Shown: positions 1 to 7,297 of the stretch, piece after piece | Layout of the letters: the number at the start of each line of letters is the position of its first letter | How positions within the stretch are numbered: position 1 is the first letter of the stretch | Assembly (NCBI GenBank): GCA_030640885.1 | Contig: DAOWIN010000066.1 | Coordinates: 1 to 17,454, forward strand | Length of the DNA: 17,454 nt | Direction of reading: 5' to 3' | DNA from: Candidatus Omnitrophota bacterium | Lineage (GTDB): Bacteria > Omnitrophota > 4484-213 | Notes under the pieces: generated by a model | The model's input: the letters and a program-made list of their open reading frames with translations, nothing else | Told to the model about the DNA's origin: nothing | Databases searched by the model: none | Program-made: the position numbers and the translations under genes

Positions 1-35
1 AAAAATATTTATCTATTCAATTGATAAAATAAACA

Positions 36-104
36 TCTAATAATTCGCTGCACCTGACTAAAACCCTGCGTTTTTTGGCAGCCAAGCTCAAATGATAGAA
101 AGAG
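36..104. other. degenerate integron attC-like site (upstream of the cyclase-like gene)
   Basis: The layout resembles a classic attC site. CTAATAATTCGCTGCACC on the left matches the usual YAACAATTCG-type left end, and AAGCTCAAATGATAG on the right aligns with the usual GCTCAA-N2-GTTAG end, with a changed core (GATAG for GTTAG). GCTGC at 47-51 can pair with GCAGC at 78-82. CACCTGACT at 51-59 recurs exactly at 8591-8599 inside a better hairpin. The core mismatch means it may be a relic that no longer recombines. No integrase gene lies in the window. Confidence 0.33.
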
Positions 105-109
105 AATAA

Positions 110-940
110 ATGGAACAAAAAACTAATAAAAATTTTATAAACGAAAATTGGATTGTCTGTTATCTTGATATTTTAGGTTATGGTAAGTTAGTAAAAACAC
201 TCTTTGAGCATTCAGATAAAGTAGCTGATTTTTGCAATTCCATTCAAGATATAATTAAAGAATCTGTCCAAAAATTTAATGGATACAAAGGTAAAGGTCA
301 AAATATTTACAATCACATAAGATTTCAAATTCTTTCCGATTCTATATTAATAATGCTTTCTTTGCACAATTTGCCAATTTGTGATGATAAAATAAGCTCA
401 GATGTAAGCGTAGATGAAAATATTTTTAGATATATTTTTGGGTTTCTTTTAGTAGTCACATATTCTTATTTGAATATTGCAAGTAAAATAGGATATCTTT
501 TGAGAGGAGCTATTGCTATAGGCCCACATTATCAATCTGAATTAGATAAACCAGAAAATCAATTTATTTTTAGCAAAGCATTAGTTATAGTTTCTGAATT
601 AGAAAAAGAAGCGGTTTATCCACGTATTTTAATAGATAAATCTTTAAAAATTCTCCTTGATAAAGATGCTAAGTTATCTTTATCTTCCGACTATGGAATT
701 AGTAGAGATTTTGATGGCTTATACACTCTCAATATTTTTAATTTCCTCGGGGGAACTCACAAAAAAGAAAAAGAAATGTTACGCAATTTACACAATGCTG
801 TAAAAATGCAAATTAAGAACAATAATGACAAAACTAAAATTATCCGAAAATTTTATTATTATTCAGTAAAGTATAATGAATACGTAAAAGATAAATATCC
901 AAACGATATAGACTTAATACTCGATTTAAATAATACATAG
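110..940 (+). CDS. class III nucleotidyl cyclase-like protein, function unknown
   Basis: This 276-aa soluble protein has no signal peptide or obvious membrane helix. Three blocks match the layout of class III adenylate/guanylate cyclase-like domains: CYLDILGY with Asp20, ILSDSILI with Asp77, and LLRGAIAIG around residues 130-138. In the family, the two Asp residues bind the metal ions. The later segment (SKALVIVSELEKEAVYPRI, about residues 155-173) is typical of a widespread group of uncharacterised single-domain proteins that begin with a D-I/V-L-G-F/Y motif. Some cyclases of this general fold make cyclic nucleotide signals in phage defence (Pycsar), but no effector gene is next to this one, so that role is only a possibility. 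The start follows a weak AGAAAGAG. The gene is very AT-rich and lies between two attC-like sequences, which suggests a captured cassette. Confidence 0.55.
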   Translation: MEQKTNKNFINENWIVCYLDILGYGKLVKTLFEHSDKVADFCNSIQDIIKESVQKFNGYKGKGQNIYNHIRFQILSDSILIMLSLHNLPICDDKISSDVSVDENIFRYIFGFLLVVTYSYLNIASKIGYLLRGAIAIGPHYQSELDKPENQFIFSKALVIVSELEKEAVYPRILIDKSLKILLDKDAKLSLSSDYGISRDFDGLYTLNIFNFLGGTHKKEKEMLRNLHNAVKMQIKNNNDKTKIIRKFYYYSVKYNEYVKDKYPNDIDLILDLNNT

Positions 941-942
941 CT

Positions 943-999
943 TATAGCTAATCGCTGCAGCGAATTTTTTCGCCGCTTTGCCGCCGATTTCAAACCTTA
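943..999. other. second attC-like hairpin region, 3' of the cyclase-like gene
   Basis: Just after the stop codon, CTAATCGCTGCA (948-959) repeats the left end of the site at 37-52 with three bases missing. It is followed by an imperfect hairpin: GCGAA at 960-964 pairs with TTCGC at 969-973, extended by GC/GC across one mismatch. No T-run follows the hairpin, so an intrinsic terminator is unlikely. A site at this spot, immediately downstream of the ORF, is where a cassette's own attC would be. The right-hand core box is not recognisable. Confidence 0.28.
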
Positions 1000-1030
1000 A
1001 AAATAAAAAAAATAAAGAAAGGAATAACAA

Positions 1031-1585
1031 ATGGCAAAACATCTATGCCCCGTATGGATTGGTTATTTACTTGCTAGCCCCATAAGAAAATTATTTCAAA
1101 ATCCCGATAAAATACTTAGCCCGCACATTACAGAAAATATGACTGTTCTTGATGTTGGCTGTGCCATGGGGTTTTTTAGTCTACCTGCAGCCAGAATGGT
1201 TGGTCAGAATGGAAAAGTAATCTGTCTTGATATTCAAAAAGAGATGATTAAATCGCTTGAAAAACGTGCGTCCAAAGCCGGATTAACAAATATGCTTGAA
1301 ACCCGCCTGTGTAATGAAAACTCACTTGGTCTAAATGATATGGCAGAAAAAATTGATTTAGCTTTTGCGGTTGCAGTTGTGCACGAAGTTTCCGATGCTT
1401 CTGTTTTCTTTTCAGAAATATACAAAACATTAAAGCCGAAACATAAATTCTTAGTTGTTGAACCCAAAGGGCATGTCTCAGTAGAAAATTTTGAGAAAAC
1501 TATTTCCATTGCCAAAGAAAATGGATTTATGGTAATTGACAGGCCAAAAGCTCTGTCCGGTAGAATTGTAGTGCTAAAAAAATAA
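1031..1585 (+). CDS. class I SAM-dependent methyltransferase (UbiE/Methyltransf_11-like)
   Basis: This 184-aa protein has the Rossmann methyltransferase core. Motif I is VLDVGCAMGFFS at about residues 39-50. The acidic residue after strand 2, which binds the ribose of SAM, is in VICLDIQ. A post-core segment (EKIDLAFAVAVVHEVSD) fits motif IV, and a C-terminal KFLVVEPKGHVS strand follows. The N-terminal CPVWIGYLLASPIRKLFQNP is a recurrent lead-in in a family of small bacterial methyltransferases whose substrate is unknown. A reasonable AAAGAAAGG site precedes the ATG. The gene stands alone between the second attC-like sequence and the toxin-antitoxin promoter. The fold is secure, but the substrate cannot be read from the sequence. 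Confidence 0.8.
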   Translation: MAKHLCPVWIGYLLASPIRKLFQNPDKILSPHITENMTVLDVGCAMGFFSLPAARMVGQNGKVICLDIQKEMIKSLEKRASKAGLTNMLETRLCNENSLGLNDMAEKIDLAFAVAVVHEVSDASVFFSEIYKTLKPKHKFLVVEPKGHVSVENFEKTISIAKENGFMVIDRPKALSGRIVVLKK

Positions 1586-1610
1586 AACTGAAAAAACTTA
1601 AAATGGGGAA

Positions 1611-1640
1611 ATGGGAAATCCCACTTGATATATTTCCCAT
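1611..1640. promoter_or_regulatory. palindromic operator candidate over the toxin-antitoxin promoter
   Basis: A perfect 9-bp inverted repeat has arms ATGGGAAAT (1611-1619) and ATTTCCCAT (1632-1640) with a 12-base spacer. The -35 box TTGATA lies inside the spacer and the right arm runs into the -35/-10 spacer, so a bound dimer would block the promoter. Antitoxins usually repress their own operon this way. No T-run follows, which argues against a terminator for the upstream methyltransferase. Confidence 0.5.
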
Positions 1641-1653
1641 AATATGGTATATT
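1625..1653 (+). promoter_or_regulatory. sigma70-type promoter of the toxin-antitoxin operon
   Basis: TTGATA (1625-1630), a 17-base spacer and TATATT (1648-1653) form a near-consensus promoter with an extended -10 (TGG directly before the -10 hexamer). The 12-mer TATGGTATATTT at 1643-1654 is repeated exactly at 6009-6020, in front of the restriction-modification genes. Confidence 0.6.
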
Positions 1654-1709
1654 TTAATTGAGCTAAATAACAATTCAGATATAACGAAATTACGGCAAGG
1701 AGGCTAATT

Positions 1710-2024
1710 ATGAAAGAGAAAAAGGAACTTATCCATGAAAAGTTTGAGCATATAGGATTATCATCACGATTAGATGCGCGAAACCGAATAACATTAGGAC
1801 AAGCTCTGGCAATGTTGGATAAGCACAAAATTGATGAGTTCGAAATATTGATAGGTGCAGGGGGGAATATATTATTGCGTCCACGGACATCTATTCCTAC
1901 AAGGGAACTCTGGATACATCAGAGTTCCAAAGCTATGGAACTCTTGCGAGAGGGGTTGGAAGATGCTGCTAAAGGGCATCTAACGAAGGTAAAAGACCTA
2001 AAGAAATTTACCGATAAGCTATAA
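1710..2024 (+). CDS. type II antitoxin, AbrB-like N-terminus
   Basis: This 104-aa protein is encoded directly before a RelE/ParE-type toxin. Its first ~55 residues resemble an AbrB/SpoVT swapped-hairpin DNA-binding domain: SRLDARNRITLGQAL, then FEILIGAGGNILLRP. The C-terminal half (SKAMELLREGLEDAAKGHLTKV) is helical and charged, as in segments of RelB/Phd-type antitoxins that wrap around the toxin. A strong AAGGAGG at 1697-1703, six bases from the ATG, fixes the start. Its stop TAA shares one base with the toxin start (TAATG), so the two are translationally coupled with the antitoxin first. It probably represses its own promoter through the palindrome at 1611-1640. The pairing and order support the antitoxin call; the fold assignment is by motif only. 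Confidence 0.7.
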   Translation: MKEKKELIHEKFEHIGLSSRLDARNRITLGQALAMLDKHKIDEFEILIGAGGNILLRPRTSIPTRELWIHQSSKAMELLREGLEDAAKGHLTKVKDLKKFTDKL

Positions 2025-2317
2025 TGTTTGAATTTGAATTTACTAATCTTGCAAAAGAGCAACTTAGGGATTTAAAACATAATAAGGGTTTAACAAAAAG
2101 ATATAAGGCCGTATTATCAGCCCTTGCTAAGTTGCAAAACAATCCTAAACACCCAAGTCTGAATACCCACCTTTACGAATCTTTACGGGGTTTGAACGGA
2201 GAAAAAATATTTGAGGCGTATGCCGAAAACAATACTCCTGTTGCGTATAGAATATTTTTTCATTATGGACCAGATAAAAAGTTCATTACTATTTATTCTA
2301 TACAGCCACACCCATAA
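2024..2317 (+). CDS. type II toxin, RelE/ParE superfamily
   Basis: This 97-aa basic protein starts with FEFEFTNLAKEQLRDL, the usual first strand and helix of the RelE/ParE fold. It then has a Lys-rich second helix and the YRIFFHYGPDKKFITIYSIQPHP end, the hallmark C-terminal strands of this superfamily. RelE-type members cut mRNA on the ribosome and ParE-type members poison gyrase; the sequence does not decide which applies here. The start overlaps the antitoxin stop by one base and there is no separate Shine-Dalgarno site. Toxin-antitoxin pairs with their own promoter are common passengers on mobile cassettes, which fits this accessory stretch. The 54 bases that follow hold no gene. Confidence 0.75.
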   Translation: MFEFEFTNLAKEQLRDLKHNKGLTKRYKAVLSALAKLQNNPKHPSLNTHLYESLRGLNGEKIFEAYAENNTPVAYRIFFHYGPDKKFITIYSIQPHP

Positions 2318-2371
2318 CCATTCCACAAAACCGCCGATTTTTGATGTTGCATAAATTTACTAATAAAGCAA

Positions 2372-5300
2372 ATGAAAACAAAAACGAGCGTTAAAAATTC
2401 AACTTCGGCAAGGGGATTTAAGGCGCTTCTTGTCACTCAATTTTTGGGTGCCTTTAATGATAATGCCTTCAAATTAATAATTGCTTTGTTAGCTATAGAC
2501 ATTTTTGGAGGACTAAAAGGCGGCACGCTTTATATAAGTATAGCCGGAGCCATTTTCATCCTCCCGTTTCTACTTTTTTCAACCTATGCCGGATACCTCG
2601 CCGACCGCTTTAGCAAAAAGGTAATTATTATTGGAGCAAAGGTAGCAGAACTGCTCATAATGGTTTTGGGGTTGTTTGTTTTTCTATGGGGAAACATTTG
2701 GATGATGTTTTTTATCCTTTTCCTTATGGGAGCCCAGAGCGCCTTTTTTAGCCCCTCTAAATACGGTATCCTGCCTGAGATTTTAAATACAGAAGATATT
2801 TCCGAAGGAAATGGGAAAATTCAGTTTTTAACCTTTCTGGCTATTATTTTAGGCACAGCTAGCGGCGGATTTTTTATGGGTTTAAGCGCGGCTCAACCGC
2901 ACCAAATTTCCTATCTGTTTATAATAATTTCTTTGATAGGAATAGTAACCAGTTTATTTATTACCAAAGTTTCTCCCTCTGGTTCATTGAGACAAATTCA
3001 GTGGAATTTTTTAGCTGAGGTTAGGGCAAATTTAAAAACATTGCTCAAACGCAGACCCATTTTTTTGGCAATTATGGGTTCTGTCTATTTTGGATTATTA
3101 GGGGCGCTGTTCCAACTCAATATTCTTCTCTATACCCGTAGGGTTATGCAGATCAGTCATAATGGAGCAGGTTTGCTGTTAACAGTGGTGGCTTTCGGCA
3201 TTGGGTTTGGTAGTTTTTCCGCAGGCAAACTTTCCGACAAAAAAATAGAGTTTGGCTTGGTGCCATTAGGGGCGCTCGGAATGAGCGTATTTTCGCTTTG
3301 TTTGGGCTTTACTTACCATTCCTTTTTGTTCACCCTGATTTGTCTATTTTTCTTGGGATTGAGCGGCGGAATGTATATTATTCCCTTAAATGCCTTTATC
3401 CAGCAAAGAAGTCCTAAACAAGAACGCGGAAAGGTATTAGCCACTAATAATTTCTTAGGTTTTTCGGCAATGCTTTTGGCATCTGTTTTATTATGGCTGT
3501 TAAGAGAGGTTTTAAGATTAAATGCTGTACAAATATTTATCTTTGCCGGAATTTTGACCTTGGGCGTAACTTATTATATCAGCACTCTTTTACCCAAGGC
3601 GTTTTTGCGTCTGATAGTCTTTTTAATCACTCATTCTCTTTACAAAACTCGCTGTGTAGGACGGGAAAATGTTCCAAATAGAGGCGGAGCGCTTCTTGTA
3701 TGTAATCATGTTTCCTTTGTTGACCCTCTGCTTATAGTTTCCTCGCTGCAGAGACCTGTTCAATTTTTAATGAGCAAGGAAATATACAATTGGAGGTTAT
3801 TAAAGCCGCTTTTTAAAATGATGGACAATATACCCATTTCTATTGATGATGACAGCAAAGATGTTGTTAGAGCGATAAAAAAAGCAAGAGAAGAATTGCA
3901 AGCCGGTAATCTTGTATGTATTTTTGCTGAAGGAGGTATAACCCGCACCGGCCATACTCATTCCTTTAAGCGCGGCTTAGAAAATATTGTCCAAGGAACT
4001 AACATTCCCATAATCCCGGTGCATTTAGACAGAATGTGGGGGAGTATCTTTAGTTTTGAAAGGGACAAATTCTTCTTCAAAATACCCAAAAAGATTCCTT
4101 ATCCGGTAACGCTATCCTTTGGACAAACAATGTCTTCCGATTCTACTGCCTTTGAAATAGGCAATAAGGTAATGGAGATGGGAGCAGAGGCGTTTAAGTA
4201 CCGAATAGATGATGAACTTCCTTTGCCAATGGCATTTTGGAAAGAGGCTAGAACCAATCCTTTTCGTCTATGTGTAGCTGATTCTATGGGCAAAAAACTT
4301 AGTTATGCTAAAACACTTATCTCTGCCGTTGCTTTAAGCAAGATAATCAAAGAAAACTTTTCTCAAACAGAAATTGGAATTATGCTTCCGCCGACAGTCG
4401 CTGTTTCGGTTGTGAATATTGCGGCTTCAATTGCCCAAAAAATAGTTGTCAATCTTAATTATACTTTATCAAACGAGGGTTTAAAAGAGGTAATAAAGCA
4501 GGCAAACATAAACACAGTAATTACCTCCAAAAAGTTTATAGAAAAAACCGGCATTGCGCTGAATTGTGAAGAAATATTTGTTGAGGATTTGGTTAAAAAA
4601 CTATCCAGAAAAGATAAAAACAGAGCCATTTTTAAATCTTTTATTCTGCCGGCATTTCTTTCGCGAACATTAATCTTTGGCAGGAAAAGGAATTGGTCTA
4701 TGGATAAAGTAGCTGCTATTGTCTTTTCCAGCGGCAGTACAGGAAAGCCTAAGGGGGTAATGCTTAGCCACAGTAATATAATTTCTAATGTTCAGGGGCT
4801 TTATCAGGTTTTTCATATAACCAAAAAGGATAAAATAGTGGGCATTTTGCCTTTTTTCCATTCCTTTGGCTACACGGCAACATTTTGGTTTCCCATTCTG
4901 AGCGGTATAAGCGCGATTTATCATCTTAATCCTTTGGAAGCCAAAATAGTGGGAGATTTAACCGCTAAATACAGAGGAACCATTCTTTTAACTACGCCTA
5001 CCTTTCTTCAGTCTTATATCCAGCGATGCACCCCGAAACAATTCCGAAGCCTTAGAATAGTAGTAACAGGAGCAGAGAAATTGAGAGAAAGAATTGTCCA
5101 TGATTTTGAAGAAAAATTTGCCGTTACACCTATGGAGGGCTATGGCTGCACAGAACTTTCACCGATAGTGTCATTTAATGTAAAAGACTTTATTTTTTAT
5201 GGAAAGAAAAGGCAAATTCGCCAAATAGGTTATAAACCAAATAAGATTGGCAAACCCATCCCTGGGGTGGCAGTAAAGATTGTGGATGTTGATACCCATA

Positions 5301-5800
5301 AGCCCTTAGAAGCAGATAGAGACGGAATGTTGCTGGTAAAGGGGCCTAATGTTATGCTTGGTTATTTAAACCAGCCAGATAAAACAAAGGAGGTTATCCG
5401 CAATGGATGGTATGTTACCGGCGACATTGCTAACATTGATGAAGATGGTTTTATAGCAATTACCGACCGTTTGAGCAGATTTAGCAAAATAGGCGGTGAA
5501 ATGGTGCCGCATATTAAGGTAGAAGAGGTAATTTATTCAATCATAGAGGTTAGCGGACAAAGATGTGCGGTAAGCTCAGTAAGCGATGAACAAAGAGGGG
5601 AAAGACTAATAGTTCTTTATACTGGAGATTTGGATATAGACCTTGTCTGGCGCAAGCTCAATGAACAAGATATTCCCAAACTCTGGATTCCACAAAAACA
5701 ATCCTTTTTTAAAATAGATTCTATTCCTCTTTTAGGAAGCGGTAAGCTGGATTTAAAGGCAGTGAAAAAATTGGCTGAAGATTTGGCGAAAGAGGGTTGA
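2372..5800 (+). CDS. aas: fused lysophospholipid transporter / 2-acyl-GPE acyltransferase / acyl-ACP synthetase (LplT-Aas)
   Basis: This 1142-aa protein has three modules. Residues 1 to about 400 form an MFS transporter with around 12 hydrophobic segments, beginning with FLGAFNDNAFKLIIALL as in LplT. Residues ~420-610 form a PlsC-type acyltransferase with the HX4D motif (His446, Asp451) and EGGITR (520-525). Residues ~650-1142 form an AMP-binding acyl-activating enzyme with SSGSTGKPKG (786-795), YGCTELSP, GWYVTGD and a C-terminal SGKLDLKAVKK lysine. In E. coli the separate LplT and Aas proteins flip lysophospholipids across the inner membrane and re-acylate them using acyl-ACP; the fused form occurs in several bacterial groups. 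It acts at the inner membrane and suggests a diderm envelope. The ATG has only a weak ribosome site. All catalytic motifs look intact. Confidence 0.9.
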   Translation: MKTKTSVKNSTSARGFKALLVTQFLGAFNDNAFKLIIALLAIDIFGGLKGGTLYISIAGAIFILPFLLFSTYAGYLADRFSKKVIIIGAKVAELLIMVLGLFVFLWGNIWMMFFILFLMGAQSAFFSPSKYGILPEILNTEDISEGNGKIQFLTFLAIILGTASGGFFMGLSAAQPHQISYLFIIISLIGIVTSLFITKVSPSGSLRQIQWNFLAEVRANLKTLLKRRPIFLAIMGSVYFGLLGALFQLNILLYTRRVMQISHNGAGLLLTVVAFGIGFGSFSAGKLSDKKIEFGLVPLGALGMSVFSLCLGFTYHSFLFTLICLFFLGLSGGMYIIPLNAFIQQRSPKQERGKVLATNNFLGFSAMLLASVLLWLLREVLRLNAVQIFIFAGILTLGVTYYISTLLPKAFLRLIVFLITHSLYKTRCVGRENVPNRGGALLVCNHVSFVDPLLIVSSLQRPVQFLMSKEIYNWRLLKPLFKMMDNIPISIDDDSKDVVRAIKKAREELQAGNLVCIFAEGGITRTGHTHSFKRGLENIVQGTNIPIIPVHLDRMWGSIFSFERDKFFFKIPKKIPYPVTLSFGQTMSSDSTAFEIGNKVMEMGAEAFKYRIDDELPLPMAFWKEARTNPFRLCVADSMGKKLSYAKTLISAVALSKIIKENFSQTEIGIMLPPTVAVSVVNIAASIAQKIVVNLNYTLSNEGLKEVIKQANINTVITSKKFIEKTGIALNCEEIFVEDLVKKLSRKDKNRAIFKSFILPAFLSRTLIFGRKRNWSMDKVAAIVFSSGSTGKPKGVMLSHSNIISNVQGLYQVFHITKKDKIVGILPFFHSFGYTATFWFPILSGISAIYHLNPLEAKIVGDLTAKYRGTILLTTPTFLQSYIQRCTPKQFRSLRIVVTGAEKLRERIVHDFEEKFAVTPMEGYGCTELSPIVSFNVKDFIFYGKKRQIRQIGYKPNKIGKPIPGVAVKIVDVDTHKPLEADRDGMLLVKGPNVMLGYLNQPDKTKEVIRNGWYVTGDIANIDEDGFIAITDRLSRFSKIGGEMVPHIKVEEVIYSIIEVSGQRCAVSSVSDEQRGERLIVLYTGDLDIDLVWRKLNEQDIPKLWIPQKQSFFKIDSIPLLGSGKLDLKAVKKLAEDLAKEG

Positions 5801-5810
5801 AGTAATCAAT

Positions 5811-5975
5811 TAGCGGTTAGCGTATAGCGTATAGAAAGACAAGAAAATCGTAAGCTGCCTAATGTTTCTAATTTTACTATCCGCTAAACCCGTCTACTTC
5901 CGACTAACGGGAGGGCGGGTAGGCAAAACGCAAAAATTCTCTTTAGTTATGGGAAATTTGCCAAAGTTGAGGTAA
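5811..5975. repeat. dispersed repeat, copy A (left boundary of the restriction island)
   Basis: This copy starts with three heptamers, TAGCGGT-TAGCGTA-TAGCGTA, able to fold back on ACTATCCGCTA. It then shares TTTACTATCCGCTAAAC (5873-5889, also 9344-9360) and CAAAACGCAAAAATTCTCT (5924-5942, also 9394-9412) with copy B, in the same order and orientation. Between those two blocks it carries a ~34-base G/C-rich imperfect palindrome (ACCCGTC at about 5888 against GGCGGGT at 5914-5920) that copy B lacks. A diverged CCAAAGTTGAGGTAA closes it. It fills most of the gene-free stretch after aas. Confidence 0.75.
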
Positions 5976-5990
5976 TCCTTACTTTTATCC

Positions 5991-6019
5991 TTAACGATTT
6001 TCTTACTTTATGGTATATT
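5991..6019 (+). promoter_or_regulatory. promoter of the restriction-modification operon
   Basis: TTAACG (5991-5996), a 17-base spacer and TATATT (6014-6019) with TGG directly before the -10 make an extended -10 promoter. The 12-mer TATGGTATATTT is identical to the toxin-antitoxin promoter at 1643-1654. Transcription would start about 6026, shortly before the 41-aa ORF. Confidence 0.5.
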
Positions 6020-6044
6020 TATATTAGGGAAGAGGATGATAAAA

Positions 6045-6170
6045 ATGACAATACAAAAAAAGATGTTTAGTGATGAGGAATATAAAAAATTAGAAATGCT
6101 TTCGGTAAGAGAAAAAGGCACAGAGAAACGAGTTATAAAAAAATTTGTTAATGGTTTAAAAAAGGAATAA
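6045..6170 (+). CDS. 41-aa small protein leading the restriction-modification operon
   Basis: This ORF begins MTIQKKMFSDEEYKKLEML and ends KKFVNGLKKE. It is highly charged, apparently all-helical and basic at the C-terminus. A GAGG-type ribosome site lies about 9 bases upstream, a good promoter sits just before it, and only two bases separate its stop from the endonuclease ATG. Position and coupling suggest a real leader gene. Many type II systems place a small controller (C) protein before the endonuclease, but those are ~70-80 aa helix-turn-helix proteins and no such motif is visible here. It could set translation of the endonuclease or bind it. I do not recognise a family. Confidence 0.5.
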   Translation: MTIQKKMFSDEEYKKLEMLSVREKGTEKRVIKKFVNGLKKE

Positions 6171-6172
6171 GC

Positions 6173-7297
6173 ATGAAACTACAAAAAAGGAATTTTTTGC
6201 TCTTAAATGATGATGGAACACTGAAAATTGTTAAGGATATATTAAAAAGTCCTCTGGGGTTAGCAAGGAATTTAATAATTTATTTAAACGAAAACAGATT
6301 TTCGGAACTTAAAAATAATTTGGATAATATCAAACAATTTGTGGCAGGTATTAAAAGAGCGGAATCATTAAAAAATGAATACCGTTTGGCTCAATTTTAT
6401 TCCACAATGTTTGCTTTTCATCAATTTTTTAATAGTTCCTTCAGAGCAAGACAAGGCAAAGTTTTGGAAGCAATGATGCAAGAAATATTAAAAAATTATA
6501 CAACCTGCAATATTGTTCCGCGTAAAGTTGCTAATATGCAGGAGATAATTAAGAATACATTTTCTTTGAAAGATAAGCCAAAATTAGATATTGATATTCT
6601 TGGTAAAGATGAGAAAAATGAAAAAATCTTAATGATACAACTTCGTTCTCGTGATGATACAGGCGGAACAACGGCAAAAGGTTCACTCGTAGATTTTTTA
6701 AGAGCATTATTGCGTTCAAAGAACACACCAAAAGACAAAATAATGTATCTTATTGCTGTATGGGACGAAAGAAATTTACAACAAAAAAATTCTACGATAT
6801 CTAAAATGTATTCTTCACTGGCTGAAAATATTAAAATTAAAGAAAGCGAATTTAAAAAAAATATTTCAAAAGGTGCTGAAATATCTAAAAATATCATTTT
6901 AAAACTTGCCTATGGAACCGATGAAATTTCAGAATCCTTATTTCAATGGAATGACAATAAAGACAAAAAAATCTTAAATGCTATCAAAAATGTAACCCAA
7001 ACAGTAGAGGACTGGGATGACTTATGGGTTTCTTATGCTGTTTCATCTTTGGAAATAGAAATAACGGAATTTAAAGGACAATCAAACATTGAAATTTTAG
7101 ACAAACATCTTAAAAAGAAAAAGATCGATTTGGATAATTTTTTCACTAATAAGAACATTGACAAATTGGCATTGCAAATATCAACTCTTTGGAAAGAAGA
7201 TTCTATTCCGCTGCCAAGCGTGTCGGATAGAATTTTGTATATTAGAGATTTAATTTACTTAAAATTAATTTACAACAAATTAAATTATAAAAAATGA
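6173..7297 (+). CDS. probable type II restriction endonuclease (BsaWI-like at low confidence)
   Basis: This is a 374-aa Lys/Asn/Ile-rich soluble protein. The call rests mainly on context: its TGA overlaps the start of a DNA methyltransferase by four bases (ATGA). A plausible PD-(D/E)XK-type core is Asp139/Asp141 in KLDIDILG, then a strand ending QLRSRDDTGG (156-165) and Lys169. The usual E-x-K is not plain, so the catalytic residues are uncertain. The RSRDD segment recalls the R-(D/E) recognition motif of the CCGG-cutting endonuclease group that includes BsaWI, but this is memory of motifs and not an alignment. The gene and its partner are more AT-rich than the cell-wall genes downstream, as expected for an acquired module. 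The start sits two bases after the 41-aa ORF. Confidence 0.6.
   Translation: MKLQKRNFLLLNDDGTLKIVKDILKSPLGLARNLIIYLNENRFSELKNNLDNIKQFVAGIKRAESLKNEYRLAQFYSTMFAFHQFFNSSFRARQGKVLEAMMQEILKNYTTCNIVPRKVANMQEIIKNTFSLKDKPKLDIDILGKDEKNEKILMIQLRSRDDTGGTTAKGSLVDFLRALLRSKNTPKDKIMYLIAVWDERNLQQKNSTISKMYSSLAENIKIKESEFKKNISKGAEISKNIILKLAYGTDEISESLFQWNDNKDKKILNAIKNVTQTVEDWDDLWVSYAVSSLEIEITEFKGQSNIEILDKHLKKKKIDLDNFFTNKNIDKLALQISTLWKEDSIPLPSVSDRILYIRDLIYLKLIYNKLNYKK

Noticed and set aside
960..973. Intrinsic terminator after the cyclase-like gene
   Set aside because: The run of Ts is in the loop, not after the stem, so the standard mechanism does not apply.
2311..2360. A fourth attC-like stretch after the toxin gene (CATAAC, then CCATTCCAC and CCGCCGATTT)
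   Set aside because: It shares a few words with the site after the DNA methyltransferase, but no stem of useful length and no right core box can be drawn.
4670..4924. Opposite-strand open frame inside aas (84 codons)
   Set aside because: It lies wholly within a well-conserved coding region, has no recognisable motif, and matches the shadow pattern of other antisense frames in the window.
6496..6897. Opposite-strand open frame of 133 codons inside the endonuclease gene
   Set aside because: Its hydrophobic Phe/Ile/Leu-rich sequence is what a Lys/Asn/Glu-rich sense gene gives in antisense; no promoter or ribosome site supports it.
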